Shown one piece after another: positions 34,979 to 46,972 of a stretch of 64,000 bases of DNA. Origin of the DNA: Rhizophlyctis rosea (lineage: Eukaryota > Chytridiomycota > Chytridiomycetes > Rhizophlyctidales > Rhizophlyctidaceae). Numbering within the stretch: the stretch's first letter is position 1; each line of letters begins with the position of its first letter. Under the pieces are notes generated by a model. The model ran no database searches. It saw only the letters and a list, made by a program, of their open reading frames with translations, and was not told where the DNA came from. Both the position numbers and the translations under genes were made by a program. The stretch is from assembly GCA_027596075.1 (NCBI GenBank), contig JADGJC010000082.1, positions 62,001 through 126,000 of the forward strand, given 5' to 3'.

Positions 34979-36721
34979 ATGGGAAAGAAGCGTACTAGGA
35001 CAGCCGGAAAGGCACGTGGAGGTGGAAAGGAGGGCTCGAGTCGTTCTTTGGGCATACCACCCTACAACCACTACTCAGGCTTCCACCCAACACCCGGCTG
35101 GACACCAGATCGCATAGACCCAACAAAAATATCCCCAAAAGACTTTTTCACAAAGTACATAGCAACTCGCACACCATGCATATTCACTTCACCACTACCA
35201 GACCGCGATTTCCTCCCCCACAAAAAGTGGACGATACCCTATCTAAAACGCGTCGCTGGAGCCGCCGTCGTCCAAGTAGAAAAGAAGACTGCAGCGGGAA
35301 CCTTTGGCTCAGGACAACAACGACTCACCATGCCTTTCGCCGACTTTCTTACAAAGCTTGAAAACGGGGAAACAAACCTCTACATGACAACTCAATACGA
35401 ATCAACTGGCAAACCCTCCCATTACCCCTCAACATCTCCACTCTTCACCCTCTCCGCACAAGACTTGACAACCCTCACCACCCTCCTCCAACCACCCCTA
35501 CACCACCTCCTGCCGACGCTTCCCCTCCGTCCCTCGCTCCTAACATCTCTCATACCCCAACAGCTCAATCTCTGGCTAGGCGCCTCACCCCCTTCGACAT
35601 CCCCGACCGGCACATCCTCAGGTCTCCACCACGACTTTCAAGACAACCTGTACATCCTCCTCCGCGGCCGCAAACGCTTCACCATCTTCTCCCCTCTTGA
35701 TGCGCATCACCTTTCGCTCGTCGGGGATGTCAAGAAGGTTCATGAGAATGGGTTAATTGTCTATGAGGCGGGTGTGAGGGGTGATGGGGCTTTTGAGGTC
35801 GATGTGGCGAGGTGGAGGGTGGAAGTTGCGCAGAAGAAGTTGAGGGACGCGGAGAGTGAGGGTGGGGATGTGGGGGAAGCGGAGAAAGAGGTTGAGAGGG
35901 TTTTGTTGAAGTTGATGAGGGTTCGTGGCGGTGGGGATGATGAGGATGTTGAAGACATGTTGGTGGACGATTTTGTACTTAGCGATGAGGATCTTGTTGA
36001 CGACTTTGACGATTTTGAAGGTGGTAATGGTCTAGTGGAACGCGCGATCGACGACGAAGAAGAGGAAGAGGAGTCAGAGGACGACGAAGCACCCCTCTTC
36101 CCTACGCCCTCCACCCAAAAACGCAAACTAAACCCCTCTGCCACCCTCCCATCCTCCAAAAAATCTCGACAAGACCCGCCAAAGCCCACACCCAAACCCG
36201 ACCCCCCTTCTTTTTCCCGCATTACCACCACCGCCCTCCACCCCCACCCCATAACACCCCACCCAACCTACCCAACCCTTCATCAAGCAACACCAACAAC
36301 CTTCACCCTCAACCCAAACGAAATGCTCTACCTCCCCGCATCCTGGTTCCACGAAGTCACGTCGTACTCGGACGAGAGTGCCAACGTCTCAGGAGAAGCG
36401 AACGTGCACATGAGTTTGAATTATTGGTGTGCACCGCCTACGAAGGGGCATTTTGAAGGGGCGTATGAGGATGGGTATTGGGAGGAGGTTTGGGAGGATG
36501 TTTTGAGGGTTGTCGAGAGGGTGAAGAGCTTGGGTGAAGGTGACGATGAGGATGGGGAGGGGAAGGGGGCCGGTGCTGAAAAGGTGATGGGTGGAGATGC
36601 GAAGGTGTCGGCCGGGCAGTGGGAGAAGGAGAAGAATGGAAGGAAGACAGCGAGGAATGGGGTGAAGGGACGTGTGGAACGGGCTGGAGAGCGGGGGCAG
36701 TGGATTGTGGGGTATAGATAG
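34979..36721 (+). CDS. JmjC/cupin-8 dioxygenase-like protein with acidic insert
   Basis: This is a single-exon gene of 580 aa starting MGKKRTRTAGKARGGGK, a basic nuclear-type leader. The cupin core shows LWLGAS, SGLHHDFQDNLYILLRGRKR and FTIFSP. His217 and Asp219 form the HxD of the iron site, and the distal His is His458 in LPASWFHEVTSY. The motif order resembles HSPBAP1-like JmjC proteins rather than histone demethylases with extra reader domains. Between HxD and the distal His lies an insert of about 200 residues, acidic then Pro-rich, which should loop out of the barrel. Iron and 2-oxoglutarate dependence is expected. The substrate is unknown; protein or tRNA hydroxylation is possible. It lacks introns, unlike nearly all neighbours. 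Confidence 0.8.
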   Translation: MGKKRTRTAGKARGGGKEGSSRSLGIPPYNHYSGFHPTPGWTPDRIDPTKISPKDFFTKYIATRTPCIFTSPLPDRDFLPHKKWTIPYLKRVAGAAVVQVEKKTAAGTFGSGQQRLTMPFADFLTKLENGETNLYMTTQYESTGKPSHYPSTSPLFTLSAQDLTTLTTLLQPPLHHLLPTLPLRPSLLTSLIPQQLNLWLGASPPSTSPTGTSSGLHHDFQDNLYILLRGRKRFTIFSPLDAHHLSLVGDVKKVHENGLIVYEAGVRGDGAFEVDVARWRVEVAQKKLRDAESEGGDVGEAEKEVERVLLKLMRVRGGGDDEDVEDMLVDDFVLSDEDLVDDFDDFEGGNGLVERAIDDEEEEEESEDDEAPLFPTPSTQKRKLNPSATLPSSKKSRQDPPKPTPKPDPPSFSRITTTALHPHPITPHPTYPTLHQATPTTFTLNPNEMLYLPASWFHEVTSYSDESANVSGEANVHMSLNYWCAPPTKGHFEGAYEDGYWEEVWEDVLRVVERVKSLGEGDDEDGEGKGAGAEKVMGGDAKVSAGQWEKEKNGRKTARNGVKGRVERAGERGQWIVGYR

Positions 36722-37052
36722 ACTACTTGTCTCGAGATGAATATGAGAAGATGCGGCATACGAAATGTGGGGTTTTGCTTGTGGAAAATGGGTGCACAGA
36801 TGAAGCTGGGAAATACTACGTAAATAAACAAATGCGCCAATCTCGAGTGCAACAGTGCACTTCTCATGCAGATCAAGTAGATCATCAGGAAACATCATTT
36901 TTTCTTCCCGTGCACCTCAATTTCTCCTTCTTCCTGCATCGCCGTCACTCTCATTTTCTGAGGTTCTTAACAACCCCTTCCACCTACCATGTCACCCCCA
37001 TCACCATCCCACCTACCTCCACCCTCCCCACCGACCTCGCAGACCTCAAACA
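36722..37052. other. Short spacer upstream of the RING gene
   Basis: The frame of the RING gene continues open upstream to near 36727. An earlier in-frame ATG lies near 36832, so part of this may be coding. Confidence 0.35.
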
Positions 37053-37860
37053 AATGGACGCAACCATGACAGCCCTGTCAAGTCAAATAATGGTTCTCAA
37101 ACAAAAACGCGCAGTCAAATTACGTACTGCCCGCCAACAACTCTTCACCGTCCTCTCTGACCGACAAGCCGCTAAGTACCTCGAAATGGGGCAAAAGTTC
37201 AGCATCGCGAAAGATATACGGGATAAAATCCTTGTTTTCAAAGACAAGTACCGGCCCGCAACATCAGTAATAACCTTTCCACCATCATCTTTCGGCGGCT
37301 TCGGCAACCCGGTCCCATCATTCAACTTCCCTTCCTCAAGACCAACACCCTCTCGTCCATCATCCTTGACCATTGACTCGTTCACCGCCTTCTACAACGA
37401 CTTGACTCCATTTTTGTACATCTTAAATGATCTGCGATTACAACTTGTTAAGAACCCCCACGCACCAAACCCCGAAACGCCCCACCTCTTCTCCCTCAAT
37501 CGCGCGGACCGGACTTGCGGGTGGACGGAGAGTGAAGTCAAGAAGGCGGTAGATTTGGTGGAGGGATTTATGTGGGAGGTTGGTCAACACTTGGTGGGTG
37601 AGGAGGCTACGGAGGTGGAGAAAGAAAAGACGGACGAGGTGGTGGAGAAAGAGGAGACGGACACACCTTGTAGGGCCACACATGCGGAATGCAAAAAGTG
37701 CAAAAGCAACCTGGTGGGGATTGAATGCATTGCTTTCAGCTGCGGGCACCTGATTTGCAGAAAATGCCATTGGCAGATGGTGTCGGTAGCTTCGTCAGGG
37801 CCCGCAAAATGTCCCAATTGTAAGGATGTGGTAGGGATTTTGGGTAAAATAAATCCTTGA
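37053..37860 (+). CDS. C-terminal RING-finger protein
   Basis: The ATG at 37053 (MDATMTALSSQIMVLKQK) is a conservative start; an earlier in-frame ATG near 36832 would add about 74 residues. The product is about 268 aa without introns. The N-terminus is a probable coiled coil or long helix with many Gln and Lys. The middle is Pro/Ser-rich. A charged Glu/Lys/Val stretch precedes a C-terminal RING: C-x2-C (CKKC), C, CGHLIC, C-x2-C at CRKC, then CPNC. RING proteins usually act as E3 ubiquitin ligases; no partner can be named. It runs into a short intergenic gap facing the convergent OYE gene. Confidence 0.7.
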
Positions 37861-38236
37861 TCTTACGACTCATGTATGGAAGTAATACTAGTGATGGGTT
37901 TGGCTATCGCTGCATCCATTGTAAACAGGGAGAGTTGCTTACGTGGAATATAAAATGCAAAAAAGAACATGGTGGACATGGAATGTATCACATCTGATTA
38001 TGAGCACCATGCCGCTTGCAGCTAGTGACTTTTGTTTTTGTCCACCAGTGCCTCGGTGTTCTTGAGTAATCAGCAAAATACCTTTTTCAGTGCTGTACTT
38101 TGTCATGCGTCAGTTGGAACTCCTGTCCAATGCATATTCAGGGTCCCTGTCTATTATACGTATATTGTGAAAGTGGTCACGGGACTGTACCCCTACATGG
38201 AATATGCATATCTACACACACAACCCCAACATGAAT
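37861..38236. other. Convergent 3' spacer
   Basis: The RING gene (+) and OYE gene (-) end here facing each other. No further feature seen. Confidence 0.5.
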
Positions 38237-39829
38237 CTAGTTCTCAGCCGGCCTAGGCTTTGCCCGTCCATACTGAACCGGATAACTAACATCAACCTTC
38301 AACTCATGCGCCGCCTCCTGCACAAACGTCGGCTGGCTCAAAAACTGTCTAGCAACAAGCACGACATCCCCCTTCCCACCCTTCAAAATCTCCTCCGCCT
38401 GTTTCCCACTCGTAATACCCCCAACAGGTCCAACCGCCAAACCAGGCACCTCCTTCTTGATCTGTTCCGCAAAGGGGACGTTCCAGCCGGGGACGTGGCC
38501 GGGCATTTGAGCGTTGGGGAGGTTACCGCCGGAGGAGACGTCGATCAGGTCGGCGCCTTCGGCTTTGAGAAGGGCGGCGAGACGGACGGTTTCGGAAATG
38601 TCCCAGCCTCCCGGGACCCATTCAGAGGCGGAGAGGCGGACGAAGATGGGTTTTTGGGCGGGCCATGCGGCGCGGACGGCGCGGGTTATTTGGAGGACGA
38701 GACGGACACGGTTTTCAAAGCTGCCGCCTGAATGTGCAAAGATATGTTTAGTATGATGTGCTCCAATGTTTGCGGGCCAAAATGGCTCGTTGCTCAACAC
38801 CTACCATACTCATCCGTCCGCTTGTTGGTCAAAGGACTCAAAAACTGATTCACCAAATACCCATGGGCCCCATGAATCTCCACCACATCAAAACCCGCCT
38901 CATCCGCCCTCCGCGCACTCTCAACAAAAGCTTTCACAATCTCCTCAATATCCTCCTTCGTCGCCTCCCTCGGGTGTCCACCCAACGGCCAATCCTGGTG
39001 CGCACTAGGACCAACAATATCCTCTGGCCACCCGCCTTCATGGACTGGCGCGACTTTAGTGTGTTCGCCGCCGGTGACGTGCGGGGAGTAGGATGAGGCC
39101 TTCCGGCCGGCGTGGCCGAGTTGGATGCCGATGCGGGCGCCGTGGGAGTGGGCGAAGGAGACTAGGGTGCGGTAGTAGGGCATTTGGTCGTCTTTCCAGA
39201 GGCCGAGGTCGTTGGGGGAGATGCGGCCGTTGGGGAGGACGCCCGTGGACTGTTTGAATGTGTAAGATGTGTTGTTAGCGCCGGCTGAACATTTCCTTGA
39301 TTCTCATGCATTGTGTCCATCCGCTGGTCAAAGCATTAAGGGAGATCTATTCCTGATTTTCCTACCCATCCCCTCCAGGGACCACGCATCGTGGGCTTCT
39401 GCGGCCCCACCCATCATCACCGAGCCCCGGCCCAAATCCTCAGATATTCCAGAGCCCACAAAAGCCACTTCCCCTTCTCAGCTTCAAGATCCCACCCACC
39501 TCTTCCTCCACCATGACTCCATCCCAAAGATCGGCCTGACAACATACCTCAACAATAATCAACCCAGCGCCCCAAATGGCATACTGTCCCAAATGCGCAA
39601 CATGCCAGTTATTGGGGTAGCCGTCATGAGCGGAGTACTGACACATGGGAGAAACGACGATGCGGTTCTTGAACGAAACATCCCTCAATTTGAATGGCGT
39701 GAAGAGCAAGGGAGTATCTTTGTCTTTGTTAGCGGTGGTTGGAAGAAGTTCACCTGTTGAGATGACGGGGATGTTGGCTGCATTGGGGGTTTTGGGCGAT
39801 GGTTCGAAGGGGAGGATCAATGTTGACAT
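38237..39829 (-). CDS. Class III Old Yellow Enzyme (NADH:flavin oxidoreductase)
   Basis: Exons 39829-39548, 39249-38805 and 38727-38237 give 405 aa from the ATG at 39829. The FMN TIM barrel begins LLFTPFKLRDVSFKNRIVVS, followed by PMCQYSA with the Cys typical of thermophilic-like (YqjM) class III enzymes. IQLGHAGRKAS and VVEIHGAHGYLVNQFLSP give the substrate-binding His and catalytic region. GPVGGITSGKQAEEIL and DVVLVARQFL bind the FMN phosphate. These enzymes reduce activated C=C bonds of enones with NAD(P)H. The natural substrate is unknown; detoxification of electrophiles is the usual suggestion. The first intron is about 298 nt. A TATA box sits 95 nt upstream of the start. Confidence 0.9.
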
Positions 39830-39923
39830 GGTGGTTCGTTTTTTGGTGTTTGCGGGAAGGTGATACGTGAACGGGGAGATGCGGTGGGATTTGATGGGGG
39901 GACGGGGCAGAGGATGTTGGGAT

Positions 39924-39932
39924 GTTTATATA
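39924..39932 (-). promoter_or_regulatory. TATA box of the OYE gene
   Basis: Minus-strand TATATAAAC, 95 nt before the ATG at 39829, a typical core promoter distance. Confidence 0.5.
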
Positions 39933-41526
39933 GGAGTCAACGCGTCATTCACAATAATAAATGAAGGGGTATTACAACACCCCTTTCTAATCTGGGATGT
40001 TCTACCCGACCCGATGGATGTGATTGGTCGACAGTTTCAAAATGAGATTGATTTTTAGCATGGAAGGGGTGGAAAGCGAGCCGGCCAGGGGGCCAGGAAT
40101 GACGCGATGATGGGAAGATGGGAACGGACCAGCGAGCCAGCGACGCGCCGAGACACATACATATCTATGGCTATTATTACAAACGTGCGGTGATTTGACG
40201 TGATACAAACCCACCGAAAAGGGGGGGACGCACGCGTTCGGGTGGCTTGTATGTCATCGTCGGCAGAGGTTTAGCCGCATTACACTTGGCTGCGGTAAGC
40301 AGTGCATGTAAGCCATTACGCACTCTACGTACTCAATTCTGTTGAGTGAATTGGTAAAGTGGGTAATGAAATCAATGTAGGAGATGTAGGGTTCTGTTAC
40401 GAGTTGAAGAACACACCCCCTGAGATGAGATTGCTCATCCAATTGGATGATAGCAGAAGAGCGGAACTTCGTGGGCCAGGATCGTGTCTATACACCCGGT
40501 GGCAAAGACGCGGATCGTGAACCATCACGGGTGTCACGGTGCAAACCACTTCGTCGCCTCTCTGAAACCGTGGCCAATGCACCCTGCTGATGGCAGACAG
40601 GCATCGATACAATACCATCGAGACAGATTGCACAGGCCATAACATACATTTTGACGGCTGCCAAAATCGTCTCTTTTCATTATCATACGATGTCCAAAAC
40701 TCGATGCGCTAAGATGGTCAGACATCTTGAGCGCAAGCAACACTTTCCATTGATAGTCGTGCACAGCTCACTAAATCTTATCATTGGAAAATATTTTTTT
40801 TTCAGCCGTGCTGCAGAATGAATGGTTTCGCAGACATGCAACGGGGATGGGGGGTGGGCAGCAGGATCATGGTGGTTGTGCCTGACGCGTGATCGCATCA
40901 CTGACAGATGATCGGGACTCACTTTCCCAACTCCCCATCTCGTTGGTCTCACACCCCTTCACATGAAGAGTGCAGCCCCCCAGCAATACACAAGTAAGAG
41001 TGTGTACTTGCGCATGTTCTAGAGCAACTAGCTGAACGGTTCTTTTGCGCCCGCGCGCCCCACATCAAGCTGGTGTCTGTAAATTGACATCATCGTGTGA
41101 TTGCCTCACTCACAGTGGCTCAGTGGGTATGAGGGTGGGCTTGTTGCTCCTCCCATATTCTTTGACGTGTTACCAGCCAAGTGACAATGCATCTCATCAC
41201 ATGCCACAACTCGCACATACTGCACAATGGAAAGTCCCTCATTTGTGGGGCTCCAGAGTCGTGTTGTTTCATTATCGGTGCGGCGGCTACCTCTAATCTC
41301 ATATCAATGCTCAGCAACATGTGAAAACTTGGATAACGCTACCACTCGCAAGACTGCACCAATCACATAACTGCATGTATCCACGATTCAAAACAACTGG
41401 CTCTCCGTTCATCTTGATGGCGTCAATGTCGCAAGTGCACTGCCATGTCGATTTTTTGACATTCGGTGCCTTTCGAAACTAGCAAACTCGCCGATTCGGC
41501 CTCAATTCCCCCCGTCCTTCCCGAAA

Positions 41527-41535
41527 GTATATAAA
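41527..41535 (+). promoter_or_regulatory. TATA-like element in the gene-poor region
   Basis: Plus-strand GTATATAAAC lies about 55-60 nt upstream of an ATG at 41589. It suggests transcription of the stretch that follows. Confidence 0.35.
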
Positions 41536-41588
41536 CAGCCCAAACCCCTCGATCCCCGGCTTTATGTTCTCATCATTTTCTTCATATA

Positions 41589-41768
41589 ATGACTATTCCC
41601 CCTTTCCTATCTTTCGAACATACCCTCCTCTCACACGAAATCATCAGCACCCCAACCCATCGACTTGAACCCACACCCAGCAAGCGCCTTCTAATCTTTC
41701 CACTCCTTTCCCTAGTCATCTCCTGTTCATGGTCCCGCCAGGGTATTGCCTTTGCAGCCCTCGGATAG
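41589..41768 (+). CDS. Candidate 59-codon ORF behind a TATA element
   Basis: ATG 41589 to TAG 41768, starting MTIPPFLSFEH and with a hydrophobic stretch LLIFPLLSLVISCSW. No family recognised. A donor-like CAG/GTGAGG near 41847 suggests a spliced transcript, so this ORF may only be part of it, or the RNA may be non-coding. Confidence 0.25.
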   Translation: MTIPPFLSFEHTLLSHEIISTPTHRLEPTPSKRLLIFPLLSLVISCSWSRQGIAFAALG

Positions 41769-42044
41769 AATCCAGACAACGCCCCACCAGGGGTTGATTG
41801 ACACACTCCCCAGGGAGATGATGACGTTTTTACGATTCAAATCAGGTGAGGCATCGTTTAGTGTTTTGCAATGAACTTGTTTCCATACATTCTGGGGTTG
41901 CATATCTCGTCGGCATCTTTCCTTATTTCCCTACTTCCCTTTCCCTGCCCCGCCCTTCCACTTTGATATTCGACACTCCACAGATTCGATAAATCCCTCT
42001 TCTCCTCTTCTCTCACGCTGCCGTCTTTGCTGTCAACTTGCGAC

Positions 42045-42116
42045 TTCACCTTTCCGTCAAATCGCGTCTCCACCTTCCCGTCAACTCGCATCTCCACCTT
42101 CCCGTCAATCAAATTT
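42045..42116. repeat. Three 24-nt tandem repeats
   Basis: Units begin TTCACCTTTCCGTCAA at 42045, TCCACCTTCCCGTCAA at 42069 and TCCACCTTCCCGTCAA at 42093. They diverge at the first copy and in the last third of each unit. Confidence 0.6.
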
Positions 42117-42881
42117 AACATTCCCACCCATTGGGACCCGCACTTCCATCGCCGTGAGTCTCCCAGCCCCTCATGCCAAGTTGATGGTGGTGGAGGAGTA
42201 AACGGCATCTTGCCCTGTATCTAGTTAGCTAGGATAGGGTAGTAGTATTCATCCGCGATAGTATTCATTCTATTTCCCCCACTGCTTCCGACTGGCGAAT
42301 CCACCTCACCAAAAAATGTTCGGTGAATCCCAGTCCCACCCCCCTGACTTACATAAATCCCCTTCCACTCCCTGGCGGAATTGTGGATGGGAGCTCTGAC
42401 GGCAACTGCAGTTCTGGATGGAACTCGCTCTCGGTACCGGTACGTGTTTTGTCTTTGTCTTTTTTCTTTTGGTATTTTCAACTTTCGGATGGGGATTGGG
42501 GTGGTGGTGAGTCGACTGCTGGATTGAGGTGAGTGTCCCAGTGGAAGCTTGACTTCTCGTTATGCGACGCAGCCGGTTTTACGTCGGCGGAATGTAGAAG
42601 CCATAGGATGTGGTAATAGATATGATGTAGTGTAGTTCATCTGTAGAGTAGAGTCTTGTAGATGGGTTACTATGAATCACCACCCACATCATGTAAATAG
42701 TCATAATGAATGCGAATGCCATCATGCATAATGCCATCAACGCACAATCTAATGGGTATCAACAAAGTAGTATACTGATGATTACAAAAATACAAATACA
42801 AACCCTCCGTACAAAGCCCTAAAAACTCCATTCGAATAACACCGCTTGCCCTCCGCCCGCAAAACCCCAACTCATCAAATC

Positions 42882-45800
42882 TCACTCCCTCATAAACTCC
42901 AACTCCAAAATCTCCTCAATCCCACACCGAATTCCCGGATCCTTCTCCAACATCCTCCCAACAGCCTCAACAGCCTCATCACCCACTCCCGAAAACTCCA
43001 CGGGATTCTTCCTCCTTAACCGCTCCATCCGCCCTCGAATATCCACCCCTAAAATCTCTTCATCATTCTTAAACGGGTCCATCTTAAACAACAGTACATA
43101 AAGTAACGTTCCAAGCGACCAGACTTCCTGCGTTTGGGGGAAGTATCCCTCCTGTGGGCATTTTTGGGTCGTGACGGAGGTGGGTGTGGAGGTTGAGGAA
43201 GGAGTTGAGGAGGATGTGGATGCGGTTAGGGATTCGGGGGAGGCAAATTTCTTTGTGCCGTAGAAGAGGGTTATGGGGTGCGTTGGGGTTTGAGTTGCGG
43301 AGCCGAAGTCGATTAGTTTTGTTTCGAGGGTTTGGGGGTTTATTAGGATGTTTTCGTCTGTATGCGGAGCGTTTCGTTAGTTGGACCATCCGTGGTGGCG
43401 AAGATGTGAAGCATGGGCAGACCAGCGGATTCCACATGGACACCACCCTTTTCGGCTTCGTAGTTTGGCCGCATCCCTCCCCCAATCAACGAAACAAAAC
43501 TCACGCCAATACTCACCTTTAATATCATTATGACAAAACCCCATCCTATGCAACCCAACCACCATCTCCACAACCCCCCTAAAAACCCTCCTCGCAACAT
43601 CTTCCCGAACCGGCCCATAAACCTCCACATAATCATACAAATCAATCCACTCCTGCCCCAAATACTCCATCGCAATAACATACTTCTTGCTCTCCGGGAA
43701 ATAAAAATGGTCAAAGTAGGTGGGTGTTATTGACGGCGCGATGGTGCGAGATGAGGATGAGGACGGGTGGGAGAGGAGTTGGAGGAGGTGGATTTCGAGG
43801 GGAATTCGGGAAGGGTGGGAGGGGGAAGGGTACCAGTGCCATATTGAGGAGGTGGAGATGAATTTTAGGATGCGGAGTTGGGAGGTGGGGATGTGGTGGG
43901 CTAGACGGACGGTGGAGTGGCCGCCGGAGCCGATGTGGATTTGGACCTGGGGTTTGTTGGGAGGTGTTAGTTGGCGGTTGCGACGAATATTCCCATTGCG
44001 CAAGGAAATTTGAACTCGTTTCATGCCAACATGACAACGTGGGCGAAGTTGATCTCACCTTATACTCCATCTCAAACCGAATCCTCTCCTCCTTCTCCTT
44101 CCTCGCCACATCAATCTCCACCACCTTCCCCTTCCCAACCCCCTTCCCACCCTTCCCCTTCCCAACCTCCCCACCCTCCTCCTTCATCACCCCCTCCTTC
44201 TTCCTCACCCCGCCGCTACTAGGCGCAACTTTCTTCTTCTCCCTACTTGGAATCAACCGCCGCAACAGCGGTGCCGTCACAGGTGTCGGGGCCGTCGCTG
44301 CCGGCGGGTGGACGTTCGATGACGGAGGGTGATGTGAGTATAGCTTTTTGAATATACCGTGGTGGAACCATTTATGTTTTTGAGTCGTCGTGTCCGTGGG
44401 TATGGGTGGAGTCATTGGGAGAGGTAGTGTGGGGTGGGAGGATTCGGCTATCGTCAAATCTGATGTCATCTCGTTTTTACCGTCATCCACTATAGAGGGT
44501 TTAATTACTTTCCCTCCCGTATGGACAGAAGATGCGTCTTCATCATTGTCCAGAGCTCCCACCGCCTCCCCTTCCGAGATCTCTCCCTCCTCCTCCTCCT
44601 CCTCCTCCTCTTCCTCTTCCTCCCTCTCCACGCCCTTCCACAACCCACCCGCCGCGACCAACCCCCGTCCCGCAGGCGTCACAACCTCCACCTCCCCCTC
44701 CCCTTCCTCCTCTTCATCCTCATTTACAGCTGAAAGACTAACAGACTGTCCCAATTTGCTCAGCGAAAGCTTCTTAGCAGGTTCCACTCCCGCCCCCCAG
44801 GCGCTCTGCGCAACACCTGTCCGTGGTAGTGTTGGAGGAATGCCGTACCTTCCTTCCCCACCTCGACTCTCATTCTCTACTATTTCTTCCTCCTCCTCGA
44901 CCTCCGGAATAGAAAGATTACTATTTCCCTGACTCATGCTCAACTTCATGTCAGACACGGGTCGCCATTTACGAAGCAGTCCTTCCTCGTTGTACTTTTG
45001 TGGGTCTGGTTGAGCTGTGCGGGGTTGGGTAATGAGGTTTTGTGGGAAGTTGGTTGGGAGGAGGAGGGATGGTTGGTCATCGTCTTCCTCATCGTCAATT
45101 GACGCGAAGCGATCGTCGCCTTGTTCTTCTTCAACAACGGCATCTTCTCTTTGTAATGTTGCTAATGCAGTCACGGCGGGACGGGTGTTGGCAACAGGTG
45201 AAGGACCCTCACTGGGAGCACGACTCCTCCTCCCTCTCGTTTCATCACCACCACCACCACCCAATTCCTTAACACCTACGGAAACAGCTCGCTCCCGCGG
45301 CGGACTAACGCTATGACTCCTCCTCCTTCTCCGTCCCGACTCGACAGCCGCCGAGCGTGATCTTCCACGCGTGTGATGATCCGCAGGTTTTGTCGGCATG
45401 TCTTCAGATGCGAGGAGGGCATCTTCTACGGCTGCTCGGCGCGCGTCGACGTCTGTTGAGGCTTCCCGGTGGTGAGACGTGTAAAGAGAAGCGGATGTGG
45501 TGTGTAGATGGTGGGTGAGAGTGTCTGTGGAGGGTGGGGTGGCGGAATCGTGGGCGTGCGGGGAAGGTGGTGGGGAGGCAATGATGGCGTCGATGGGGAT
45601 GTATGAATGTTGTTGTTGTTTCTGAGCAGATTTGGAATCCGGATGCGTGCCAACAGCTACTACAGGGTTCAAACTTTTCGCTGATGGTTTTGATTTCGAT
45701 TGACCCACTTTATCTGCAATCGAAATATCTGATGTTGACGACGTGATGATGGGTCCTACACTCTTCCCCGCCGCACCCGCCGTGACCGATACGCTCTTCC

Positions 45801-46080
45801 CTCCGCGCGTACTGGGCGTCCGACTCCTCGTCACAACCACCGTGAATTTCGGCTTCTCATCCACCTCCGCAATAGCATTATCCCGCGCCGAATCATCGGA
45901 AGGTGGTGGATGTACAATGACAGGAAGTTCAAGTGTGCTATCGGTGTTGACCCCACCGTCTTTCATCATCGGCATTGACCCGTACCCTTCGTCATCTCTA
46001 CTGGGTTCCGGTCCCGCTTTTTGTTGCGCGGGTCCCGCGGTGTTGGTTTGGTGAGAGGGAGCGGGTGCAATGAGGGTCAT
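42882..46080 (-). CDS. Serine/threonine protein kinase with long disordered N-terminus
   Basis: Exons 46080-44059, 43946-43517 and 43357-42882 give 975 aa. The first about 670 residues are low-complexity: Ser/Pro-rich, Arg/Ser blocks and a run of Glu encoded by a GGA repeat. The kinase domain then starts with IGSGGHSTVRLA (glycine loop) and ILKFI (VAIK lysine), and has AMEYLGQEW at the hinge. The catalytic loop is CHNDIKDEN, with HND where HRD is usual. LIDFGSA is the DFG motif, and FASPES replaces APE. WSLGTLLYVLLF and a C-lobe ending MLEKDPGIRC complete it. All catalytic residues are present, so it should be active. The overall layout recalls the fungal HAL4/HAL5/NPR1 transporter-regulating kinases, but I cannot assign it firmly. 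The two introns flank the N-lobe exon. Confidence 0.82.
44586..44632. repeat. TCC trinucleotide repeat (poly-Glu codons)
   Basis: An almost uninterrupted TCC/TTC run encodes a glutamate stretch of the kinase's N-terminus on the minus strand. Confidence 0.7.
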
Positions 46081-46972
46081 GGTTTATGTTCGTGTGTGAA
46101 TAGTTATGATGTGACTGTTTTCGCAAAGTGTGGAAACGGTTAGGGGAATAATCATCACAGGAAGGGAGAAATGTAGAATCCATGGGCAGTGCAAATCGTG
46201 AAGGAACGACGCGCAAGCTTTCCATCACCTGAACTTCAACTTGAACATACAAGCTGCCAAAACTTAGCAAAGCAAAGGAGGTGGGGTGACGAAAAACGTG
46301 CAAAAAATCCCCAGTCAAAGTACCGCTCTTCAACCTAACACGTCACAGTGTCTAAACTAAAAAGATCACCGGCCCATCAGCAGCAAGTTCCGCGCAAAGA
46401 AAATACCGGTCGCCAACGACCATCGATCTCCCTACAATTCGACTGTTAGCGAACAATAGTGGAGCCATACCGGCAATGAGATGGAGGAAGGGAAATCCGA
46501 TGGTTGATGAGCATTGATGAGCGTCGAGACACCCATCCCTTCGTTGTAAGGACCCTGAAACTGGGTCCGTGATTGGGGGTCGTATCAATAGTGTGCGGTG
46601 GCACACGAGGGGCCATGCTCGCTGCTCGGACCCATATGCTGATCTCAGCTCATGTTACCCAATCATGTTGGTCTTCTTGTTTCATGACGGAACGGGTTTT
46701 TCGTGTCATTGCAAGCGACATGTTTAAGCCATTATTACACTTTTGCAATCGTCAAAATTCATTTGATAAATTACACAAGTGATTGCTACAATTTAGCCCA
46801 CTTCACCGGAACTCCTCGGACAGCAACCACTCATACATAATCTAAAACACTTGCACAAAAAATCACATTTATTACAAAAAAGGACAACATATGCCGTATT
46901 TACATGCCAGTCTACACCCTCATCCGCACCGCGGACCATTCCGCCGGCGCACCAAATCCAAACGCCCACATT
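46081..46972. other. Intergenic, kinase promoter side
   Basis: No gene or RNA recognised. Confidence 0.5.

Larger units (their letters stand above)
39830..42881. other. 3-kb stretch without a supported gene
   Basis: This is the longest gap in the window. It holds the OYE TATA box at one end, a second TATA box at 41527, the 24-nt repeats at 42045-42116 and only short open frames. A minus-strand frame 42208-41858 (116 codons, ATG) reads through the repeats and shows a matching protein repeat, but I cannot support it as a gene. Confidence 0.4.

Noticed and set aside
41858..42208. 116-codon minus-strand frame with a repeated DGKVE motif
   Set aside because: The repeat simply reflects the 24-nt DNA repeat; no other coding evidence.
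44390..44932. Ser-rich 180-codon plus-strand frame
   Set aside because: It is the complement of the Glu-rich kinase leader, a composition artefact.
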